A model generated the notes under the pieces. It was not told where the DNA came from. It ran no database searches and was given only the letters and a program-made list of their open reading frames with translations. A DNA stretch of 34,263 bases from Methylomonas methanica (GTDB lineage: Bacteria; Pseudomonadota; Gammaproteobacteria; Methylococcales; Methylomonadaceae): assembly GCA_001644045.1 (NCBI GenBank), contig LUUF01000100.1, positions 1 to 34,263 of the forward strand, written 5' to 3'. This document shows positions 29,381 through 34,263 of the stretch, piece by piece; position 1 is the first letter of the stretch; each line of letters begins with the position of its first letter. The translations under genes were made by a program, and so were the position numbers.

Positions 29381-29458
29381 GTTAGCTAACTTAGCTTGCT
29401 TAAGCTCGCCAGAATAGAGAAAATAAAGCCAAGCTATAAAAACAATAACAACTTGGCT
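29381..29458. promoter_or_regulatory. Palindromes upstream of the hybrid kinase
   Basis: The 141-base gap after the permease holds a perfect ten-base palindrome GTTAGCTAAC (29381-29390). It also holds a wider dyad AGCCAAG (29427-29433) / CTTGGCT (29452-29458) around an A+T-rich 18-base centre with TATAAA (29435-29440). They are candidate regulator sites or part of the transporter 3' end. No T-tract terminator is seen. Confidence 0.3.
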
Positions 29459-29499
29459 ATCGGAAAAACTGATGCGCTCTTTTCGCAGCACTAAGTACG

Positions 29500-31392
29500 A
29501 TGGTTGCGACTGGAACCTGCTGCATGCGCAAACCAAACCCATTCATCGAGCATCTTGCCAGCAAGGCATTTTTCCGGGCACCCGCCAGTCGCCCGCTCGC
29601 GGGTTTACTCGATACCAAACTGTCGCTCAGCCCCACCAAACTTTTTGCCATTCCGCAGTTTGATGAAGACACCGAACGGCAATTTTGGGAAGAGCGTTAT
29701 CTGGTATTGCTAAGCCCTCTAAAATGGGCATTGGGCTTGGGTGCCGGCGCATTCCTGGTCTATATCCTGCTGGATCTGCATATTGGTAATATTTCAAACG
29801 TCGAAGCTTTCTTGAGATTACCCATCGTCCTGGTGCTCTTGGGTTTATATAGATACCTACATGTCTGCGTGGAAGCGGTTGCCAAAATCAACACCATCGC
29901 CAAACTCAGCGCCGGACTGTCCGCAGCCAATTTAATCGCCGTCTTGTTATACGACGGCAATCCCCGTTATTACGCGGAAACCTGGCCCGCTCTGCTGCCC
30001 ATGTATTTTTTCAGTTACGGGCAAATGTTCATGTCACTGCGGGCAACCATAGGCTTTGGCTGGAGTACTTCACTGGCCATGCCGCTGGCCGGCTATTGGC
30101 TTGGGCTGACCGTGATTGACTTGATCCCGTCTGTCCTGAACCTTTGCATCGTCAATATCTTCGGCGTCTGTACCCGCTGCCAATTGGAAGCTTACGCCCG
30201 CAAATCCTTCCGCGAAAAACGCAAAGCCCAACTCAGCGCGGAAGACAAAACTCGCTTTTTACAGCAAATGGGTCACAATCTGCGCCAACCGTTGCAAGCC
30301 CTGGCCTGCTATGCCGCCGTGTTAGACACAGCGCAAACCAACCCGCCTAGTAATAGCGCTGCGTTTATGGCTAACCGCATGGGGCTGGTGATAGACGAAT
30401 TGAATGCCGCTTTTAATCATGTGCTGGACATCGCCAACCTGGAAACCGGCCGGCAAATTCCGCAACCGACCAGTATCGATCTGAATTGGCTGCTGACCAG
30501 CTTGGAAAATCAATACGCCCCGCAAGCCGCCAAGCGCGGCATTCGGCTTAAAGTGGTGTTGCGCCGCCAAGAGCCTTACAACCTATGCAGCGATGGCAAC
30601 ATCCTGCGGCAAATCCTCGGCAATTTGCTGGATAACGCCATCAAATATACCGAGAGTGGCTGGATATTGGTCTCGGCAGTGAAAACCGGCAATCAACATC
30701 TGACCTTGCATGTCTGCGACAGCGGCCCAGGGATTGCCGAGGAGATGCGCGAAGAGGTATTCAAGGAATTTGTTCGCAACCAACGTCGCCAGAATGACAA
30801 CAAAGTGCCGGGCTTGGGCATAGGCTTGGCTTACGTCGCTACCGCTGTTAAATGCTTACCAGAACATAATTTGAACTTGGTATGCGGTTCGCGTTTTGGC
30901 TGCGACTTTAAACTCCAGCTTCCGATTGCCGAGCCTATGCTGGCTATAAACAGCGGATTAGATAAAGACGGCGACTTTTCCGGCTACTTTGTGATGGTGG
31001 TGGATGACGATGCAGAGGTATTGCAAGCCATCGCCAAGCAACTTAGAGCCTGGGGCTGTCTAGTGCACGAAGCCTCATCGCTAGTGGAAACCGAAGAGTT
31101 ACTAGCCGAAAACGATAGAGACCCGGATTTATTGATCACCGACTTTTATCTGGGCAACCGCGAAACTGCCCATGACGTCATCGCTGCGGTTCATGCTGCT
31201 TGCGGGCCGGTGCCGACCATGATCCTATCTGCCCGCGCCATTTCGGACCAAGAAAAAACCTTGTTGCCGCACCACACCGCTATCCTGCGCAAACCTGCCG
31301 GAGCCAAAGCGCTGATGGAAGCTATGGCTAGAACCATGCAGATAGCCAAATCCTCGGACGTCAAAAGCTGCGTTGCGAACCATCATAAGTAG
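29500..31392 (+). CDS. Polytopic hybrid sensor histidine kinase with C-terminal receiver
   Basis: A 630-aa inner-membrane kinase. Five or six hydrophobic segments lie at about 68-225, with no large periplasmic loop, so the signal is probably sensed in or at the membrane. HisKA has H259 in QMGHNLRQPLQALACY, the H-x-LRQPLxAL subtype. HATPase has NLLDNAIKYTES, CDSGPGIAEE and GLGIGLAYVATAV. The C-terminal receiver has D548 in LLITDFYLGN. It is convergent with a NarL/FixJ regulator 57 bases away, its likely partner. Kinases of this subtype often have a receiver that modulates the kinase rather than an output. The start is uncertain: an ATG at 29524 (residue 9) has GGA upstream and is an alternative. 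Confidence 0.88.
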   Translation: MVATGTCCMRKPNPFIEHLASKAFFRAPASRPLAGLLDTKLSLSPTKLFAIPQFDEDTERQFWEERYLVLLSPLKWALGLGAGAFLVYILLDLHIGNISNVEAFLRLPIVLVLLGLYRYLHVCVEAVAKINTIAKLSAGLSAANLIAVLLYDGNPRYYAETWPALLPMYFFSYGQMFMSLRATIGFGWSTSLAMPLAGYWLGLTVIDLIPSVLNLCIVNIFGVCTRCQLEAYARKSFREKRKAQLSAEDKTRFLQQMGHNLRQPLQALACYAAVLDTAQTNPPSNSAAFMANRMGLVIDELNAAFNHVLDIANLETGRQIPQPTSIDLNWLLTSLENQYAPQAAKRGIRLKVVLRRQEPYNLCSDGNILRQILGNLLDNAIKYTESGWILVSAVKTGNQHLTLHVCDSGPGIAEEMREEVFKEFVRNQRRQNDNKVPGLGIGLAYVATAVKCLPEHNLNLVCGSRFGCDFKLQLPIAEPMLAINSGLDKDGDFSGYFVMVVDDDAEVLQAIAKQLRAWGCLVHEASSLVETEELLAENDRDPDLLITDFYLGNRETAHDVIAAVHAACGPVPTMILSARAISDQEKTLLPHHTAILRKPAGAKALMEAMARTMQIAKSSDVKSCVANHHK

Positions 31393-31449
31393 AAGGCACT
31401 GCCGCAGCGACCGTCTGACTCAATCGCGGATAAAGCTCCAAGTCAGTTC

Positions 31450-32139
31450 TTAATCCACGGCTATCAATTCCCCACCCCCGGCTTCCCAAACACGATCCCC
31501 CCGCTCAAACGCCTTCACTAACAACTCAGTGCGCTTGGCCACGCCGAATTTTTGATAAATAGGCCGCAGATGATTGCGCACGGTTTGCTCTTCTATACCC
31601 AACTGCCGGGCAATTTGCTTATTGCCTATCCCTTGCACCAACCAAGTCAACACCTCGAACTCACGCGGTGTCAGACCTAAACTGGCCGAATCGGTTACGC
31701 TGGGCATTTCTGTAGCATCACCAGTATGTGAATCGACAGTTCTCTGCGGCCCTACCGCCGATGCCGGCAAATATACCTTGCCGGCCAACACGTCCCGCAA
31801 CGCATCGACAAACGCCTGCCGAGACACGGTCTTGACGATAAACCCCATCGCACCCAAACGCAGCGCCTGAAAAACCAACTCCCTATCTTCCAGCCCGGAA
31901 AACATCACCACACACAAATCCGGAAACGCTTCTTTCAATTCCGCCAACCCCGCTAGGCCATCCTTGCCGGGCAATTGCACATCCAACATAACTAGGTTCA
32001 ATAGCGTCTGCTTTGCCACCGTCAAGCCATCGTCGAAATTTTCCGCTTCGAAAACTTGTAGCTCAGGAATGATTTGTTTTAATAAACACGCAACGCCCTC
32101 GCGGGCGCAGAAGTGGTCGTCTATGAGGAGGACGTTCAT
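31450..32139 (-). CDS. NarL/FixJ (LuxR) family response regulator
   Basis: A 229-aa DNA-binding response regulator. The receiver (about 1-120) has acidic residues at LLIDDH and phospho-acceptor D53 in MLDVQLPGKDG. The linker (about 125-158) is low-complexity. A LuxR-type helix-turn-helix follows (about 160-222: LTPREFEVLTWLVQG, NKQIARQLGIEEQTVRNHL). It lies head-to-head with the peptidase gene and tail-to-tail with the hybrid kinase, the obvious candidate kinase partner. A perfect 7+4+7 dyad lies 65 bases upstream of its start and may be its own operator. Targets unknown. Confidence 0.92.
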   Translation of the reverse strand: MNVLLIDDHFCAREGVACLLKQIIPELQVFEAENFDDGLTVAKQTLLNLVMLDVQLPGKDGLAGLAELKEAFPDLCVVMFSGLEDRELVFQALRLGAMGFIVKTVSRQAFVDALRDVLAGKVYLPASAVGPQRTVDSHTGDATEMPSVTDSASLGLTPREFEVLTWLVQGIGNKQIARQLGIEEQTVRNHLRPIYQKFGVAKRTELLVKAFERGDRVWEAGGGELIAVD

Positions 32140-32203
32140 CTATTGATTGCCTATCGAAGATAACGTGAGCCAGGATTCTAACGCTAAACAGTCGAGGAAG
32201 TAG

Positions 32204-32221
32204 CCAGTACGTTTGTACTGG
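32204..32221. promoter_or_regulatory. Perfect dyad between the response regulator and peptidase genes
   Basis: CCAGTAC, a GTTT spacer and GTACTGG form an 18-base inverted repeat in the 171-base divergent gap. No T-tract follows on either strand, so a protein-binding site fits better than a terminator. Size and symmetry are compatible with a LuxR-type dimer, but this is inference. Confidence 0.4.
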
Positions 32222-32310
32222 TACGAAAAGCAGCTGGATAACAGCCGTTAGTTACCGCAAAATCCGATTCTAGCTAAAAGCTGTGCCAAAACAGCGATTT
32301 TCAATATCTA

Positions 32311-33180
32311 ATGCGGATGCGAACCATGGCCAGAAACTATCGATACAGCTTGGGCTGGCGGCCGGATTTACCGGACGTACGCGACTATCAACCGGAAAGC
32401 GATAGTATCCAAAAGATACTCAGTAAATCGGAAGTTTTAAAAGCCACCCCCAAACAATTACCAGCTTCCGTAGACTTGCGGTCTTGGTGCTCGCCCATCG
32501 AAGATCAAGGCGATCTAGGCTCCTGCACAGCCAATGCCGGTGTCGGCCTGATCGAATATTTCGAGCGTCGCGCCTTTGGTAAACACCTGGATGCCTCCCG
32601 ATTGTTTCTGTACAAAGCTACCCGCACCCTGGCCGGCGACAAAGGCGATACCGGCGCGCAACTGCGTGACACGATGAAAGCCATGGTGTTATTCGGCGTA
32701 CCGCCGGAACAATACCATCCTTACGACGTCGCGCAATTCGACCAGGAACCCTCGGCATTTTGTTACGCCTTCGCCCAGAGCTACAAAGCCGTGCAATATT
32801 ACCGGCTCGACCCACCCGGAACCCCGATATCAAAACTCCTGAACATCATCAAAACCAATTTGGCCGCCAAACTGCCGTCGATGTTCGGCTTTTCCGTATA
32901 CAGCTCGATTTACGACACAAGCAACAAACCCGGCGAGATCCCCTATCCCGGCCCCGGCGACAAAGTCGTCGGCGGCCACGCCATCGTCGCCATCGGCTAC
33001 GACGATGCTAAGAAAATCGGTAAAACCAAAGGTGCGTTATTGATTAGAAACTCCTGGGGAGATACTTGGGGCGAAAAAGGTTATGGCTGGTTGCCTTATA
33101 AATATATCGATGATGGACTGGCGGATGATTTTTGGTCGCTGGTTAAGGCGGAGTATGTGAATACAGAATTATTTAAATAA
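32311..33180 (+). CDS. C1 (papain-like) cysteine peptidase
   Basis: A 289-aa papain-family peptidase. Q66 (oxyanion) and C72 lie in EDQGDLGSCTANAG, H223 in GGHAIVAIGYDD, and N247 in IRNSWGDTWGEKGYGW. The N-terminal LPDVRDYQ block is typical of bacterial C1A peptidases lacking a classical inhibitory I29 propeptide. No signal peptide is visible, so it is either cytosolic or exported by another route. Three in-frame ATGs (32311, 32317, 32326) compete. The third, directly before ARNYRYSLGW, is plausible, since no Shine-Dalgarno precedes the first. It is divergent from the response regulator and may share its control region. Role unknown. Confidence 0.9.
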   Translation: MRMRTMARNYRYSLGWRPDLPDVRDYQPESDSIQKILSKSEVLKATPKQLPASVDLRSWCSPIEDQGDLGSCTANAGVGLIEYFERRAFGKHLDASRLFLYKATRTLAGDKGDTGAQLRDTMKAMVLFGVPPEQYHPYDVAQFDQEPSAFCYAFAQSYKAVQYYRLDPPGTPISKLLNIIKTNLAAKLPSMFGFSVYSSIYDTSNKPGEIPYPGPGDKVVGGHAIVAIGYDDAKKIGKTKGALLIRNSWGDTWGEKGYGWLPYKYIDDGLADDFWSLVKAEYVNTELFK

Positions 33181-33229
33181 AACATTCACTAATAGAGTAG
33201 GCTAAATATTTAAGGAAGAAAGGAATGTT

Positions 33230-33322
33230 ATGCTACGTAAAATTTCTATGCTACATCGTGTACACGTCACATCAATTGAAATATTCAGCCAATCAACAGG
33301 TTATCAATTTAGCAATAATTAG
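33230..33322 (+). CDS. Possible small ORF (30 aa)
   Basis: In the 190-base gap after the peptidase, a purine-rich AAGGAAGAAAGGA precedes two overlapping ATGs. ATG 33230 gives a 30-residue basic peptide (MLRKISMLHRVHV...). ATG 33225 gives a 41-residue frame ending at 33350. The ribosome-site-like context is the only support; no family is recognised. The 30-aa frame also crosses a ten-base palindrome CGTGTACACG (33257-33266), so this may be regulatory DNA instead. Confidence 0.2.
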   Translation: MLRKISMLHRVHVTSIEIFSQSTGYQFSNN

Positions 33323-33370
33323 AAAAACCCCCATACAATACATTAACTAAATGTCTTAGGTGAAAATATT

Positions 33371-34249
33371 ATGTTTAGATTTTTATTTATTATTTTTTTT
33401 TCATTTTCCAGCGCTTTTGCTGATAATAATAACACTGAAAGCTATGTAATAAGCAGCGAGCCCACTATAGACAAGCATACGTCAATAGAAATACAAAAGA
33501 TAGCTGGGAAGGAGAACATAAAAGTACTAAATAGCTCAACCAAGATTGTAGAGCTATCTGAAGAAAAAAAGGAAAAAATTGATGAACTAATAAGTGCTAG
33601 ACCCGAATATAATATAGAAGTAAATAAACTACAGAATGATTATAGAGAGCTTACATCAAGAGCACCCTTAATATCTCAAGAGTCACAAGAGAAACAGGAG
33701 ATACTTGACACAATACAGAATGCGAAAACAACAGAAAAAGTCGAACTCATAAATGTGGCACCTCCAACGATTTTAAATCATGCAATCAAATCGGGGTATG
33801 ATAAGCGAGATGGTTTTGATAAACCGGCCTCCTTCACTATTACAATAGAAGGTGTGAAAGTAAGCGTCACAAGAAAAAGCATAGAAACCGCTGAGAATGG
33901 TTACATATGGAAAGGAGACATTGAAGATGGCAACGGGAGCGCATTAATTATATCTGATAACAACAAACTATCCGGAACCATTCATTATAAAGAAAACGTT
34001 TACTCTCTAGTGCCTCTGAATGACAGCACTTTACATGCCCTGATAAAAAAGAATTTTAAAGACATAAAAGAAGAACCAACTAATCATGAAAGCACTAGGG
34101 ATTCCACCGCTATATCTAAAACTGAAGAATCAAAAGAAACCGATGAAAAAATCAATACTGATGGCGAAAATATAGACAACAACGATTACACAGAAATTAC
34201 CGTTGTTGTTGCATACACAAAGCAAGCAGAAGCAAATTCACCTAACTGA
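33371..34249 (+). pseudogene. Secreted protein, likely truncated metallopeptidase precursor
   Basis: A 292-aa frame with a clear signal peptide (FRFLFIIFFSFSSAFA) and AGGTGA about eight bases before the ATG. The middle is charged and partly coiled. Residues about 150-225 (ENGYIWKGDIEDGNGSALII, LSGTIHYKENVYSLVPL, LHALIKK) resemble the propeptide of secreted zinc metallopeptidases. A low-complexity acidic linker follows, then TEITVVVAYTKQAEA, which looks like the first strand of such a catalytic domain. The frame then stops (TGA 34247-34249) with no HExxH, so the enzyme would be inactive as it stands. The DNA is far richer in A+T than the rest of the window, suggesting foreign origin. It could instead be an intact hypothetical; the window ends 14 bases later. 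Confidence 0.5.
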
Positions 34250-34263
34250 TCCCCGCCACGAAT

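Noticed and set aside
29358..29410. A Rho-independent terminator after the ABC-2 permease
   Set aside because: Only a ten-base palindrome and a five-pair hairpin are present, with no T-tract; recorded as possible regulatory symmetry instead.
1..34263. CRISPR arrays, tRNA or rRNA genes, complete insertion sequences
   Set aside because: No regularly spaced repeats, no cloverleaf with a conserved TTCGA-type arm, no rRNA-like conserved stretches and no transposase frame were seen in the window.

Overview
The window looks like a chromosomal piece of a gammaproteobacterium. The best guess is a methanotroph of the Methylococcales (Methylomonas/Methylobacter type). This rests on overall protein style, moderate G+C, an NAD-type isocitrate dehydrogenase linked to aconitase B, and abundant c-di-GMP/two-component genes. 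It is inference, since no methane-oxidation or rRNA marker is present.

Region 1 (304-12825, plus strand) is a tight run of six genes. It holds two TonB-dependent outer-membrane receptors, a YfiR-like periplasmic protein, a membrane hybrid histidine kinase (YfiN-like CHASE8 sensor, HAMP, HisKA, HATPase, two receiver domains, Hpt) and two tandem response regulators of REC-PAS-GGDEF-EAL layout. Together they read as an envelope-to-c-di-GMP signalling chain: outer-membrane receptor, YfiR, kinase/phosphorelay, c-di-GMP synthesis or breakdown. This is the most interesting system in the window.

Region 2 (12822-22441) is housekeeping. It has a PHP-domain RNase AM-like protein and a type I ABC exporter on the minus strand, then slt (lytic transglycosylase), fabA-fabB (unsaturated fatty-acid branch), ttcA (tRNA thiolation) and galE on the plus strand. 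A DUF484/GAF-GGDEF diguanylate cyclase lies convergent to galE.

Region 3 (22500-26816, minus strand) is a TCA-cycle run, icd - Uma2-family protein - acnB. It ends in a clear hairpin-plus-T terminator.

Region 4 (27152-32139) holds a two-gene ABC-2 type transporter, then a polytopic hybrid histidine kinase convergent with a NarL/FixJ response regulator. A perfect dyad sits upstream of the regulator.

Region 5 (32311-34263) holds a papain-like cysteine peptidase. After it the DNA becomes strongly A+T-rich and carries a secreted protein. That protein looks like the propeptide and first strand of a zinc metallopeptidase, and it stops abruptly 14 bases before the window end. It may be a truncated or interrupted, horizontally acquired gene.
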